Assembly: GCA_009823505.1 (NCBI GenBank)
Contig: VZQC01000610.1
Location: 220,471 to 284,470 of the forward strand
Source: Rhizomys pruinosus
Taxonomy: Eukaryota > Chordata > Mammalia > Rodentia > Spalacidae
Direction: 5' to 3'
Length of the DNA: 64,000 nt
This document shows positions 35,494 through 47,178 of this stretch, one piece after another. How positions within the stretch are numbered: the first letter of the stretch is position 1; every line of letters starts with the position of its first letter. The translations under genes and the position numbers were made by a program. Below the pieces are notes generated by a model. It worked only from the letters and a program-made list of their open reading frames with translations, did no database searches and was not told the DNA's origin.

Positions 35494-38400
35494 TTAAGGT
35501 TAGTGGTTTTTTTAAATTATTATTTGAGTTATTCTAAGGGGATTCTAAATATAATAAACACAGTTGTTTTCATAAAAGATTAACATGATGTTGCTCAGTT
35601 TGCCATACAATTAGGTAATAAAATTGTTGGCATTTTGCAAAGTATCTATGTCATAAATTTTGAACAACTCCAAGGTTCCACAGTCCAGTTGAGGAAGGCT
35701 GTCTGCACAGGAACCCAGCATGTTATCAATTAGGAGTCCAGACTATATTCCTCCTGAGTCTCATGATTCACCCCTATCTCTCTGAGCCCTTCAATCTACC
35801 GAGGTCACCCTCTTCACAAATTGTTTTTTCCGGGCTTTGGGACAAAGCGGGGCCACAAGTTGGGTGAAGGAAAGGAAGAAAAAAGAAACACAGTCATTAC
35901 TTTCTTTGGAGTTTCATTTGGGAACTTAGTCTGTTCAGGTTGTTTCCCTTCACTTGGGGCTAGACAGCTTTTTCCATGATACCTTTTAGGGCATCTTACT
36001 AACACAAAAAACACAAAGCCATTGGATGTAACAGGCATTTAAGCAAGATAATTCTTTATGTCAAGCTAAAGCTGTGAGCATAGACACCCAAAGATGCTTG
36101 GGATGGTAGGCTCAATCTTGCCAAAACTGTGGTTTCTCTATATAAAGGAGTGACACAAAGTTCTACTTGGCTTAAACATCTCCTAACCACTAGAGACATA
36201 AGTTTGTGGCATTCCCACTGTGAGTATTCCTCCAAGAAGAGCAGAGCTAATAAGCCAATAGAATTAGATTTGGATATATATATAATAGACACTTGACTGG
36301 GGCCACTGTTTACAGTCAGTTATCTCCAGCGATGTTGGGAGTGAGCTCTGACTTACTGATTGAGGGAGTCTTGCTTGAGGTCTCAGGGAACCAATATTTT
36401 GCTGTATTGGCCTTTTAGTGGGCTTTGGATTAATGCCTCTGGCATTTCAGAGGCCAGTTAGTTGTACATTAGCAATGTGACCGTTCATAACATTTTTTCA
36501 TGCTCACACCAGGTCTTCAACAACAGGGGACTCAACTGTGTCCTGTCTCCTTGCAATACATCCCCCTATAGGGCAAAAAAGGCCGGATTATAAGTTTGGG
36601 GGGGGAGTTGAATCCCTAGACAACATCTGGGTGCGAAGGAATAATCATTGCTGATGTCAGAGCTGTCTCTGGTTAAGAATGAGTAGTTTGGCGTAATGCA
36701 CGGGGCTGTATTAAAACAACGTCACTTATGAACTTTGGGGCTTCTAGACTAAGAAATTACCTTTCACGTTCCTGTGCCTATCAGTCAATTAAAAAAAAAG
36801 GGGTAGTTATAGTTAACCCGTTTTAATTGGAAAATCCCACTATACCCCAATTGGCTTAATTTACAGTTTAGGGGAAATTGATTTTCATTTTGCTTCATGT
36901 TTTCTTTTTTCCTATAAAGGGGGAGGTAGGAAGTTTTCTCAGCAACTGGAAGGTAAAATTCGTTAGGGCCCATTATAAAAACAGTTAAAACCCCAATCGT
37001 ATTCAGAGCAGGAGAGGAGGGGTTTTTTAGGTGTTATGGCTGAGGCTTTTTTCCTTGTTGAAGAAGGAAATGATTCTGTTGGTATACAACAACTTATGTC
37101 CTATGCCTAATCGGGAAAAGTTCCCTTTTGGTTTTAGGGTTAGTGTTCAGGGTTATAAGTTGAGGTTTTAGGTAGGTTATGATTTGGAATGGTTAAGTTA
37201 GCTTAGAGTTAAGGTTAGGCTTAGAGTTTAGTGTTATGATTTTTTGGGAATGTTAACAGGTTAGCTTTAGAGTTTTTTAGAAGTTTTCGGGTGAGGAGTT
37301 TAGGGGTTATGGTTTAGGGTTTAGGGTTAGAGTTAGTATTTAGGGGTTAGTTTTTAGGGTTAGGTTTTAGAGTTTATTGCTTTCAGTTTAAGCATTCCAT
37401 TTATTGGGTTTAGGGTTAGGTTAGAGGTCCTTTCCTTTTGTGAGGAAAATTGAAAACTTGATTACACTCAATTATCCTACACTTACGTTAGTGGTTGGTT
37501 TAGGGGGTTAGGCATATTATTATTAGGGTTTAGGTGGTACGGGTCAGTGTTTGGTTAGGTTTAGTTTTAGGGGTAGGGTTGTTTAGGCTTAGGGGGTTAG
37601 GGTTAGGATTTGGGATTAGGGTTAGGGTTAACGTTTAGAGGAGTAAATGTTAGGGTTTGTGGTTCAGGGTAAGGTTAAGGTTTTTTATTGGTTAGGGTTA
37701 AAGGATTTTTTAGGGTTAGGGTTAGGGATATGTTTAGGGTTAGTTAGGGTTAGGGATATGGTTATGGTTAGGGGTCCATGGTTTAGGGTTTAGGGTTAGA
37801 GTTTTATGGGTTTATGGTTAGGGTAAGTTAGGGTTTAGGGTAAAGGATTTAATGTTAGGTTAAGAAAAATATCTTCTAATAAATACCCACTTCGCTGATG
37901 TCAATGAAATCAAGTTTCTCCTCACATATTACAGATCTTGAGACAACTGCAGTACTTGTATATGAAAGAGGTCTCTTCCCTTACCAAAAATGATATCGTT
38001 TTGTGTTACCCATCAATTTAATAAGAAACAATGGCAAGTTATTAGAGCTCTGGGGTAAATTGTGAGGTGAAGCAACATGTCAGTTCACATTTTATTCTAT
38101 ATCAAAAGGGCAAGTGAAAGGGAATATAAAAAACCTAACGGCATTACATTTTCATTTTCTTCTAGACACTCATGATATTGCCACATATTTTCCAGGATGT
38201 GCTTTGTAACCAGGATATTTTACAGTATGTTGTAATCCAGTTTAGTTCACTGTTGCACTGTTTAAAAAATTTTTATTTCTTGCTTTTTAAGAAAACTAAG
38301 GCTCAAAGGGAGGACAGTCAGTCCAAGGTTATAAATTAGACTCAACCCCAGTTTCTTGGGAAATTTCTACCACTGTTCCAAAATTAGAAATCAGATCCTA

Positions 38401-38862
38401 CAAAATTCATGATGTTGTCTTTCCTTATCACTGTGTAGACCTCCATTGTGTAGATGTATGACATATCATTATCCACTCATTAGTTGAGGGACACCTAGAT
38501 TGGTTCTAGCTCTTCGCTATTGTGAAAAGAGCTGCAATAAACAAGGTTGTGCACATATCTCTTGCAATAGGATGATTCTTTCAGGTATATACCCAGGAGT
38601 GGTATGTCTGGGTCAAGTGGTAGGTTCATTTTGAGTCTTTTAAGAGTTTTCCACACTGCTTTCCATAGGGATTGCACAAGTCTGCATTCTCACCAGCAGT
38701 GAATGGTGTTCTTCTTTCCCCACAACCTCTCCAGCATTTGATATCATTTGTTTTCTTGACCATAGCCAATCTTACAGGGTAAGAAGAAATCTTAAAGTGG
38801 TTTTTAATTTGCATTTCCTTAATTACTAACAATGTTGAACACTTTTTAAGATGTGTCTCAGC
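35494..38862 (+). repeat. Tandem segment copy 2 (3.37 kb)
   Basis: Second version of 32257-35492, containing family R antisense (about 35655-36775), the telomere-like block and the L1 end. 35494-37850 and 37965-38150 are rich in extra or missing bases. From about 38155 it is clean and flows into downstream unique sequence. Confidence 0.9.
37130..37860 (+). repeat. Interstitial telomeric repeat block, second (noisy) copy
   Basis: Same block as 33890-34520 but lengthened by stray bases in T and G runs. Confidence 0.9.
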
Positions 38863-39080
38863 CATCTTTACTTCTTCATTTGTGAAGTCTCTATTCAGTT
38901 CTTTGCTCCATCTTTTATGCAGCAATAAGGAAAGATGACATCATGAATTTTGCAGGTAAATAGATGGAACTGAAAGCTGTTATGTTAAGTGACGTAACAC
39001 AATCACAAAACAAAAAAACAAATGGCCTATGGTGTCCCTCATTTGTGGATCCTAGCACCAAATCCTGATAGGCTATGTTT
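38400..39080 (+). mobile_element. L1 3' end with inverted 5' part (twin-priming form)
   Basis: 38400-38917 is antisense ORF2 C-terminal sequence. At about 38918 the orientation flips and 38925-39080 is sense L1 sequence ('aggaaagatgacatcatga'). Both parts contain the same 'gacatcatgaattttg' region, so they overlap at the inversion. This is the usual product of twin-primed L1 reverse transcription. Confidence 0.6.
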
Positions 39081-39129
39081 GGCTGAAGGGAACCCTTTCC
39101 TCCCCTTTCTGTGGGTTTTCTTCATATCA

Positions 39130-39295
39130 GACCACTCTGAGGGATTTCTGGTCTACCACCTTCCTTCTCCTGAGGTCAGAGGACAACATGTGGGAATTAG
39201 TTCTCTCCTTTCTTCATCTGGATCCTGAGGATGAAACTCAGGTTGTCAACCTTGGCAACAAGCTCCTTTGCTCACTGAGCCATTTTACTGCCCCT
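39130..39295 (-). mobile_element. B3-type SINE, antisense
   Basis: 'gaggtcagaggacaacatgt', 'gaaactcaggttgtcaac' and 'cactgagccattttactgcc' match the head and middle of a B3 element. Confidence 0.75.
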
Positions 39296-39892
39296 GAACC
39301 TTTTCATAGTTGAGTTGTGAAGTTCTTCATGGATTATAGGTGCAAGCCCTTTGTTAAGTAATGATTAGCAAGTATTTTTCCTTTGATCTGTGAGTTCTCT
39401 TATCACTTCTTTAAAAAAATTTGTATAAAACACATTAAAAAAGGAGAAAAAGAAATCAGACCTTAGGTCACACATTCAAATTGTATGGGAAGGAATGATC
39501 TGACTGATAAGAGACACCCAGTACAGAGGAGAGAGACTAAAGCAGGGCCTAAGAAACTAATATCCATCCGTTATGTAGAACTTTCCCCACCCTAACTCAT
39601 TTTGCCTCATTTCTCCAGAATTTAAGCAAGACTCAATGACTTCCCCAAAGTCATGTGGCTCAAACAGCAAAAGTGCTCAGATAACCACCCCACACTCAGA
39701 CTCTTCTCACTGTACATTCCCTTCCACTACAAATCACGGTGCATCTTTGAGCAAAGTAGACATTTAAAGTCAAACAGCAATCAAAGTTCTGTGCTTTGGT
39801 TGGTGTTCTTAAGGACACACGCATGCCCACTTCTCTTCCCTAGGCCCCCAGCTCTGGGTGACACTGCTGACACGTTCTTCTGTTCCCTGCAG
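39296..39892 (+). other. AOAH intron end with splice acceptor
   Basis: No repeat recognised. The intron closes with a pyrimidine-rich stretch (39874-39890, 'gttcttctgttccctgc') and AG at 39891-39892. Confidence 0.7.
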
Positions 39893-39988
39893 GGTGTGTG
39901 CTGGCAGTATCTGTGATTGAACAGCTGGCTCAAGTTCACAACTCCACGGTCCAGGCTTCAATGGAGAGACTGTGCAGCTACCTGCCTG
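39893..39988 (+). CDS. AOAH: AOAH coding exon (saposin-B domain, first half)
   Basis: Acyloxyacyl hydrolase is a secreted/lysosomal lipase of myeloid cells that removes the secondary acyl chains of bacterial lipid A and so inactivates LPS. This 96-nt exon lies between a good acceptor (AG at 39891-39892) and a GT donor (39989). In the frame set by two leading bases (completing a Gly codon) it reads CVLAVSVIEQLAQ, then VHNSTVQASMERLCSYLP. From memory this is near-identical to mammalian AOAH at about residues 43-74, the start of the saposin-B-like small subunit. Two Cys expected in the saposin disulfides and an N-glycosylation sequon (NST) are visible. It ends after one base of the next codon (phase 1), which fits the exon at 55525. 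The signal-peptide exon upstream was not found. Confidence 0.93.
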
Positions 39989-40516
39989 GTAAATCTGCCA
40001 AAGGCCCCAGGGCTCTTCCCCTTGCTTATCTTCTTCCCATGAGTCGTTGTGAGGGAGTCTGCGCACAGCGTGGGCCTATGGGGCTGAATCTGACTGTGTT
40101 ATTCCTTAGACTGATATTTTCATGGGGTTTGTAGGGAGTAAAACGCAGTGTCCACTCTAGGTAGTTTCTGATATTCTTTCTTCCATCGAGGGCAGACTGA
40201 CATTGCTATGACCATTAAAGGAAAAAAATATGTTGAATGGCCAATTGTCATTTCAGGTGTCACATTAGTAATGATTTGCCCACCTGATGATTATTGCCTT
40301 AAATATTAAAAAGTTAAAATAAAGAATAATTTTATGTTAACTTATAGACTTATTCCCAGATACACATATCTCTACCAACACAAAATCTGAAGCTATAAAA
40401 ATACCTGTTCCCCAAACCCCAAGAGGGGAAATAACTAGGGCATTGCTTTGAATTCAATTGGATCTCAGAAAAGTCCTTCATCTGTTTTGAAAATCAATGA
40501 ACCAATCAGTGATTTT
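39989..40516 (+). other. AOAH intron start, no repeat
   Basis: The donor reads CTG|gtaaat. The following 500 bases are non-coding with no recognised element. Confidence 0.6.
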
Positions 40517-40532
40517 AAAAAGTTGTATATTT

Positions 40533-40780
40533 GGGGCTGGAGAGATGGCCTAGCGGTTGGGAGCGCCGACCGCTCTTGCAGAGGACCCGGGTTCGAGCCC
40601 AGCACCCACATGGCAGCTGAGAACCGTCTGGAGCTCCAATTCCAGGAGAACTCCAGTTCCAGGGGAATCCAACACCCTCTTCTGACCTCTGCGGCATCGC
40701 ACGACACGGGTGCACAGACTTGCATGCAGACAGTACATTCATACACATACAGAAATAAATAAAATTAATAAAAAAAATAA
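40533..40780 (+). mobile_element. B2/B3-type SINE, full length
   Basis: GGGGCTGGAGAGATGGC to an A-rich tail. The target word aaagttgtatattt is found before it (40518), after it (40781) and again after the adjacent B1 (40947). Confidence 0.95.
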
Positions 40781-40797
40781 AAAGTTGTATATTTGTT

Positions 40798-40946
40798 AGC
40801 AGGGCATGGTGGCACATGCCTTTAATCCTAGCACTCGGGGAGGCAGAGGCAGGGGGATCTTTGTGAGTTCAAGGCCAACCTGGTCTACAGAGCGAGTTCC
40901 AGGACAGCTGGGGCTACAGGGAGACCCTGTCTCCAAAAGACCAAAA
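40798..40946 (+). mobile_element. B1 SINE, full length
   Basis: AGCAGGGCATGGTGGC to 'gtctccaaaagacc'. It shares the target sequence of the preceding B2, so two SINEs landed one after the other at the same site. Confidence 0.94.
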
Positions 40947-40962
40947 AAAGTTGTATATTTGT

Positions 40963-41567
40963 CTTTCAATCTCAGCAGAAAAAATAATTAACTCTATTTT
41001 TATACACTATTTTCTTTATGCACTAAAGTTATGTGAGCAATCATAAAGAATAAACTTTGAGAATCAAATTTTCTATCTCCCAATAGAAACTCACTCATCA
41101 AGCATGCTTACATTATTTTTCTGTTCCTCAAGTTATTGGCTAAATGGTGATTGTATCATTGATTTATGTAACACTCTGTGCCAATAGCATAAAGCATTTT
41201 CTGAGAACTTATTGCTTGCAGTCATAGTATGTATTTGCAGGATAAAACACAACTCAAAAAGGAGTACAGAATAACATATAAACACATGCTTAACCTATAT
41301 GTCTCAAAGAGATTGTTGTTAAAATCTTGACATACTGATGTCAAGTCTTTTATGAGATTAAGTCATGGCAGATAAACTTGAAATGTCCGTGTGGCTTTGC
41401 CTCCCCCAACTTCTACTTCCCATCGATCCCTAGAAGGAGGAATGAAGTTATTGAGTGTTGTTCTTGCCTGATTTCAAATTTACAAATTCACTTGTATGAA
41501 ACCACAGACAAGGTGCTTTGTCAGCAGTTTTTTTAAAAACTTTTCTGGGTAAAACAAAATAGGTGTT
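40963..41567. other. Intron, no recognised feature
   Basis: Plain AT-rich intronic sequence. Confidence 0.5.
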
Positions 41568-41582
41568 AGAAACCATACAAGG

Positions 41583-41822
41583 GGGCTGGAGAGATGGCCT
41601 AGAAGTTGAGAGCACTGACTGCTCTTGCAGACGACCCGGGTTCGATCCCCAGCACCCACATGGCAGCTGAGAACTGTCTTTAACTTCAGTTCCAGGGGAA
41701 TCTGACACCCTCTTCTGACCTCCGCAGCATTACACTGCATGACACGGGTGCTCTGGCCTACATGCAGACAGTACATTCATACACATACAAAATAAATAAA
41801 AATTAGAAAAAGAAAAAGAAAA
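41583..41822 (+). mobile_element. B2/B3-type SINE with 15-bp duplication
   Basis: Full-length element flanked by agaaaccatacaagg at 41568-41582 and 41823-41837. Lacks the 'ggagaactccagttcc' internal duplication seen at 40533 and 55195. Confidence 0.95.
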
Positions 41823-41837
41823 AGAAACCATACAAGG

Positions 41838-42305
41838 TGCGCGCTTCCATCAGGAAGCTAGGTCAGCAAGAATAGATAACCAGACCCTCAGAAGTTCCAT
41901 CCACATGCAAGCCCTTGTGGGCCCTTGTACCTGTGCACAAGATAAACACCCTAAATTTCATACTGTTTCCTTGCATGTAAAGGACATCTTTATAGTTTTA
42001 GCATAACTGTTGTCTTGCCTACATTTTATTCATGTTGTGTCTCCCAGGTTATCACAATCTACAACTCGACTTTTCAGCACTTCCTTAGTATTTAGTTGTA
42101 AAATTTGACATGTAATATCCCCCATGGTCTGAGCTATACTGACTTTAGGTATGCCTGTACTGTCATTGAACTTGTCCTCTGAGTTCTCAGAACCTCTGAA
42201 CTGGAAGCTTGATCCAGAAGCTTGGTCACAATGGAGTGTGATTCTCTTGGCAAAATGATAAGTGGTATCATTTTAGTAATAAGGAAGCTACTATAAGCCA
42301 TCCAG

Positions 42306-42340
<35 letters not shown>

Positions 42341-43566
42341 TTCTCTCTTTCTTTTCTGTGAGTCCAGCAGCTGTTGATATTCTAAGGTGAGATCTAGTCC
42401 TTTATCGGGAGGCACAAAATTAGAATAGTCCAGCATTTATTTTTCATTTATTAATTGAAGTGTATTAGTATATTAGGTTTGTTGTTCCCTCATCATATTT
42501 TAATATTTTACCACCATACCTAGTGGCATAGTTCATACAGAAAAGACAGGACAAATGCTGGATTCTTTTTGCTTGCATAACAGTTTTCAAGAGAATGCAT
42601 TAGTTTTCTTTTATCATCTCAAAGTAATCAGCTGTCTTTACAATGCCAGGAAGCCATGAATCTAAGCAGACTTGATGTGTTCCAGCTGACTGCAGTCATC
42701 TGACCAGAAGATCACAGGCCTCTGCTTCAATTTGACCTTAAGCTCAAATAACCTTGGACAGCTTCCCCAGTAACAGGAGTGACAAGGCATTGCAGCCATG
42801 TCTTGTACATTTCCAGCCCTGTGCTTGAAATCAGTCATTTCTCTTAGAGACCTGGGTTTCCGTTAGTGCCAAGTACTATTTCAAGGCCACAGTCTGGATG
42901 CCTGGGAATCCTCATTATACTGAATGTTCCATCTTTCTAATTCTTCTCAGTAGACAGTGATAGAAAACACATGCATATATATTTAAATATATAATGCTTA
43001 AGATAAAATACCTAATGAGTTTATTCTGACACTCCAAATTCAAAACCAGAACTGTTGAATATTTTTCTTAATCTCTTTTATATCCTGGTCTGTGTCTCCT
43101 TCTTAACAAAGTACTTTCCTGCAAAGATCTAATTGTCAAAATGATTGATAGAATTAAACTATCCCATAATTACTTTTCTACCTCTCCCATATTGCACACA
43201 TACCAGTCTCATAATATCAATTCTAATGCATTTCCTATTTCATATATTTCAAATTTATTGAGAGCAGTTAAGATTGGTTTTTGCATATACTTTTTCCCAA
43301 TTCTCTGTCTTTTTAAATCATTGAATCATATATGGTCTGAACATTTGCCATTGCATAGAACACCCATCCCTTTGATCAACAACTGTTTAAGTTTACCCCC
43401 TACCTCTGTGTGGATGTCTAGCCAGTAGAACTGTTGTCTAAACTTCACTCAGAAAGAGCTCATGGGAAAAATGGTCTTTGAATTCTTGCATGTTGATAAC
43501 AGGTTGTCTGTGACCTTTAGACTTGAAGGTCAGCATCTTTCTGCATATAAATCCAAGGCACGGGTG
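41838..43566. other. Intron; one CT microsatellite, otherwise nothing recognised
   Basis: A CT-rich microsatellite lies at 42305-42355. I see no other repeat and no exon. Confidence 0.5.
42305..42355. repeat. (CT)n/(CTTT)n microsatellite
   Basis: CT dinucleotides grading into CTTT units. The Arg/Glu-rich antisense ORF across it is an artefact of the repeat. Confidence 0.95.
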
Positions 43567-43870
43567 CTGGGGAGATGGCTCAGCAGGAAAGAGAAGTTTC
43601 TGAGGCACAAGCAGAAGGACCTGAGCTTAAATCCCCAGCACCACGAAACAAGCTGCACACATACACCTGTAACCCTGGTAGTATGGGTTTGGGGAAGTAG
43701 AGAAAGGAGGACCCTAAGGATTGCTGCTACCCACCTGGCTCCAGGTTCAGTGAGAGACCCTTTCTCAAAGGAGTAAGGCAGAGAGTGATAGAACAGGATG
43801 CCTAGTGTTCTCTGGCTTCCGCACACATTCATGCATGCTTATACACGGCCCCCGCCACACACACATACCA
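43567..43870 (+). mobile_element. Long B2/B3-related SINE
   Basis: B2-type head ('ggagatggctcagcagg'), a middle with 'ggttcagtgagagacccttt' and a CA-rich end. The same long form recurs at 61335-61690. Confidence 0.65.
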
Positions 43871-43932
43871 ATCCTTGGCACACAACTTATTTCCCTAAAC
43901 ATCTTAAATACATTATTACAAAACCTAATGTT

Positions 43933-44095
43933 AGCCAGGTGTGGTGGTGCACTCCTTTAATCCCAGCACTTGGGAGGCAGAGGCAGATGTATCTCTGTGA
44001 GCTCAAGGCCAGCCTGGTCTACAAAGTGTGTTCCAGGCCAGCTGGGACTAAAAGGAGACCCTGTCTCAAAAATACCAAAAACAAACAAACAAAAA
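43933..44095 (+). mobile_element. B1 SINE
   Basis: Full B1 (AGCCAGGTGTGGTGG to 'gtctcaaaaatacc' plus an ACAA tail). The word cctaatgtt precedes it (43924) and follows it (44099), and recurs as ctaatgttga after the next SINE (44286). Confidence 0.92.
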
Positions 44096-44107
44096 AGCCC
44101 TAATGTT

Positions 44108-44275
44108 GAGACTGGAGAGACGGCTCTGTTGTTAAGAACACTTGTAATTCTTCCAGATGCCCCAGATTGGATTCCAGCACCTACATGATAACTAATAACA
44201 CTGCATGCATATGGTGCCCTTACATACATGCAGGCAAAGCCTCATATATGTAGAATAAAAATAATAAATAAAATA
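44108..44275 (+). mobile_element. B2/B3-type SINE, diverged
   Basis: 'gactggagagacggctctg' head and 'catacatgcaggcaaag' tail with AATAAA-rich end. It inserted at the same target word as the neighbouring B1. Confidence 0.8.
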
Positions 44276-44295
44276 GTCTGAAAATCTAATGTTGA

Positions 44296-44717
44296 TCTGA
44301 GCTTCTTTTTCCTTGCAAGTCTCTTGCAGGTATTGCCCAGTAGTTCAAAGGATAGTGTGTTGTTTGTTTGCTTTCTGTGAAGTCATCTCCTTAGTCATCT
44401 AAGGAGAACATGTCTCACTGTGAATTGTTATGTATCCGTGCTGTCTGGCATACAGTGTGCTCTCTGTGTACATGACTTCAAATGTCTATTTCTAATTGCA
44501 GGAAAGTCGTTAAATATTTCTTCAGTTTCCTTGGGCTAGGTGTCCTCTGGGATTCCTTCTCATCCGTATACTGAGTCTTCCTTGCCTGTCTTCTTTTGTC
44601 TCCCTCTTGAATCCTCTTTTACCTCTCTTTGTGTGGGTGTATGTGCAGTGCGTCATGCATGCTACACAAGTGCACTATCAATGACACGCCCCTAACCTTT
44701 GTCATTTGTGTCTTTTC
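44296..44717. other. Intron, no recognised feature
   Basis: No repeat or exon recognised. Confidence 0.5.
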
Positions 44718-44884
44718 TTTGGCAGTGTTGGGGGGCAGGGTTGGGGGGGTGAGACAAGGTCTCGCTGTAGCCCCCCGCTGGCCTACAACTCACTATGTAG
44801 ACCAGGCTGACCTCAGTCTCACAGAGATCATCCTGCCTTTGCCTCCTGAGTGCTGGGATTAAAGACACGCACAACCCGCCCAGC
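44718..44884 (-). mobile_element. B1 SINE
   Basis: Antisense B1 with a G-rich rather than T-rich tail ('gttgggggggtgagacaagg'). Confidence 0.88.
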
Positions 44885-45780
44885 TCATTTCTGTCTTAAT
44901 AGGAAAATTCTTCTCTCCCACCTTCTCTCTCACTCAGTCATTTTCTATTGCGTCCACATTCTAGTTAAGCTTCATTTCTCTTATAATTTTTATTTTCCCT
45001 TGAGTTTTTTATTCTATATTTGAGTTTTTCTAATTCTGATTTCTTCTCTCCTTTTATGTCTTATATCATTTTATTAATGCTTCTTAGCTCATTTTGAAAT
45101 GTTATGTTTTAATCTCTTCTTTGGGCATGATTTTTCTGGCATGCTTTTACTATCAGTAGGAATGCTATTCTTTTTTTTTTTTTCTTATAATAACTTTGTA
45201 AGGGAGTTGACCTAGATACATTTCTGTTGCTCATTTTTATGTGAAATTAGTTTTCAAAAACTCCCAGAATGAGGTGGTTTGGGGTAGTCTCTAAATGCCT
45301 AGAGCTCCTTCTTCATTGTTTTTGTGTAGTCTTAAAAAGCATAGCTTGGCATGCTCATTTAGATTTCTGAGCCTTTCCCCCTGCCCACTTTCAGCTGGAA
45401 TTTCTTTCAACTTCATTTTTATGCAGATCATTTTTTTAGTTGAAGCTTAGCAGTTTCAGCTCAGTGTGGGCCCTGTTCAGAAGGGACCTGGGGGTCCAGC
45501 TTCTGGAGCTCAGGGGTGCCAAATTACTCTAATGCCTTAGCCCTCTGCCCTCAAGCCTCTGACACCCACTTACTGTGGGCAAAAGCCCTCCCTGGCTCAG
45601 CTGCCATCTTCCCATTGGTCTGTTCATCTTTCCAGTCAGCACCTGACACCCATGAGGCTCTGCTTGTCTAGTTGTTGTGAGTCATCCTTTCCTAATAATT
45701 TTGGGGTTCATAGATATTCCTAATTTTGGTGTAACTGTTTTCTGTGGATTTTGTTGTCCTTAGTACTTCCTTTTGTGTGT
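44885..45780 (-). mobile_element. Possible old antisense L1/HAL1-like sequence
   Basis: T-rich sequence with 'tttgagtttttctaattctg'-type words, followed by a GC-richer 45370-45700 part, resembles an ancient antisense L1 ORF1/5' region. The match is loose. Confidence 0.3.
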
Positions 45781-45878
45781 GTGACTTTTCGAGACAGGTC
45801 TTTCTATAGCCCCAGCTGTCCTGGAACTCACTCTGTAGACCAGGCTGGCCTTGAACTCACAAAGATCCACCTGTCCTA
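45781..45878 (-). mobile_element. Truncated B1 SINE
   Basis: Antisense 3' two-thirds of a B1 ('cgagacaggtctttc' to 'caaagatccacctg'); the 5' third is missing. Confidence 0.88.
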
Positions 45879-46328
45879 GTACTTCTTGTGGGGGAAGGGA
45901 CTCACAGAGATTCCCAAGGTGTGCCATTTCCTCCATTACCTTTCCAGAATTCTCCCTGGGAAGGATTTAATTTAGCATCAATAATTATGCATTGCTTTTC
46001 AACCTTGTGTCTTCATTCAATATTATGTTTTAAGATGCATACCCATTAAGACAGTTCCCCCATTGTCTCTTTGGTCATGTAAGCATCCGATGTCTTTGAT
46101 TTGTACCCTTAATATTGGGCATATAGAATCTGTCACAAGTCTCACTGATATAGTGTTTGGGTATGGCTTGAATTTGTCCCCACAAAGATTTATGTGTCGG
46201 AAGCTTGGACTCTAGTATGGCAGAGTCCATACTAGAATGGACTCTGGGGAGAATCATTATCAGTCACAGCCTAATATAGGATATTTGACCATGGGCATCA
46301 CTCTGAGAAGGGACAAGTGTTGATGAGG

Positions 46329-46330
<2 letters not shown>

Positions 46331-46380
<50 letters not shown>
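46331..46380. repeat. (GA)n microsatellite
   Basis: Long GA dinucleotide tract inside the MaLR LTR. Confidence 0.97.
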
Positions 46381-46381
<1 letters not shown>

Positions 46382-46553
46382 TGAGAGCAAGTTATTAGAA
46401 AAAGAACAGATGTTCTGGGCATTTTAGCACATGCCTGATGTCTCAGATCTTTAGAAGGTTGACGATCATGGATCCCATGTGTTTTAAAGCAGTCTGGGCA
46501 GTATACCGAGACACTGAGACATTGTCTGAAAAACATAAAAAAGCAAATAGTGG

Positions 46554-46755
46554 GACCAGTGAGATGGCTCAGCGAATAAAGGCATTTGCAGTGCAAGCCT
46601 GGAGACCTAGTTCAAGCCTCAGAACCCAACTGAAGGTGGAAGGAGAGAACCAACTCCACAAAATTGCCCTCTAAGCTCATGTACCTGCTGTAGCACATGT
46701 ACATGCCCACACACATATAGCATCATGCATGCACAAACACAATAATAATAATAAT
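46554..46755 (+). mobile_element. B3-type SINE
   Basis: 'accagtgagatggctcagcg' head, 'ggagagaaccaactccac' middle and an (AAT)n tail. Confidence 0.82.
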
Positions 46756-47023
46756 TTTTGAAAGAAAATTTAAAAGCACATTTTCTTTAAAAACCCAAGT
46801 GTGGCCCCTAGTTACACTTTGTCTTGTCTCCCTGTGAGCACACCCACTCCCTCCCACCATGTTTGATGCAGACAAGAGTGAGGAATGAGCAGACGGAGCC
46901 TCCCAATGGTGGATGTCCAGCCTCCCAACCGACAGCCGAATAAAGCCGTTTCTTACACAGTACATACCCCAGGTATTTGTTAGAGCAACTGTTTCATATC
47001 TCTGGGTTAAAAGGGAAACTATA

Positions 47024-47178
47024 GCCGGGCATGGTGCCAAATGCCTTTATTCCCAGCACTCGGGAGGAAGAGGCAGGAAGATCTCTGTGAGTTCAAGGCC
47101 AGCCTGGTCTACTGATTGAGCTCCAGGCCAGCTGAGACTAAAGGGAGACCCTGTCTCAAAAATAACAACAACAAAAAA
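47024..47178 (+). mobile_element. B1 SINE
   Basis: GCCGGGCATGGTGCC head; AAC/A-rich tail. Short flanking words 'gaaact' on both sides may be the duplication. Confidence 0.92.

Larger units (their letters stand above)
46141..46995 (+). mobile_element. MaLR-type LTR (MST/MLT1-like), interrupted
   Basis: It begins 'gtttgggtatggcttgaat..gtccccacaaag' and ends with the MaLR poly(A)-signal region 'cgaataaagccgtttctta' and 'aggtatttgttagagcaac'. A GA microsatellite and a B3 are inserted. Confidence 0.7.

Noticed and set aside
39022..39228. ORF just before the AOAH exon as a possible upstream exon
   Set aside because: It lies over L1 3' sequence and an antisense B3; no AOAH similarity and no donor in the right phase.
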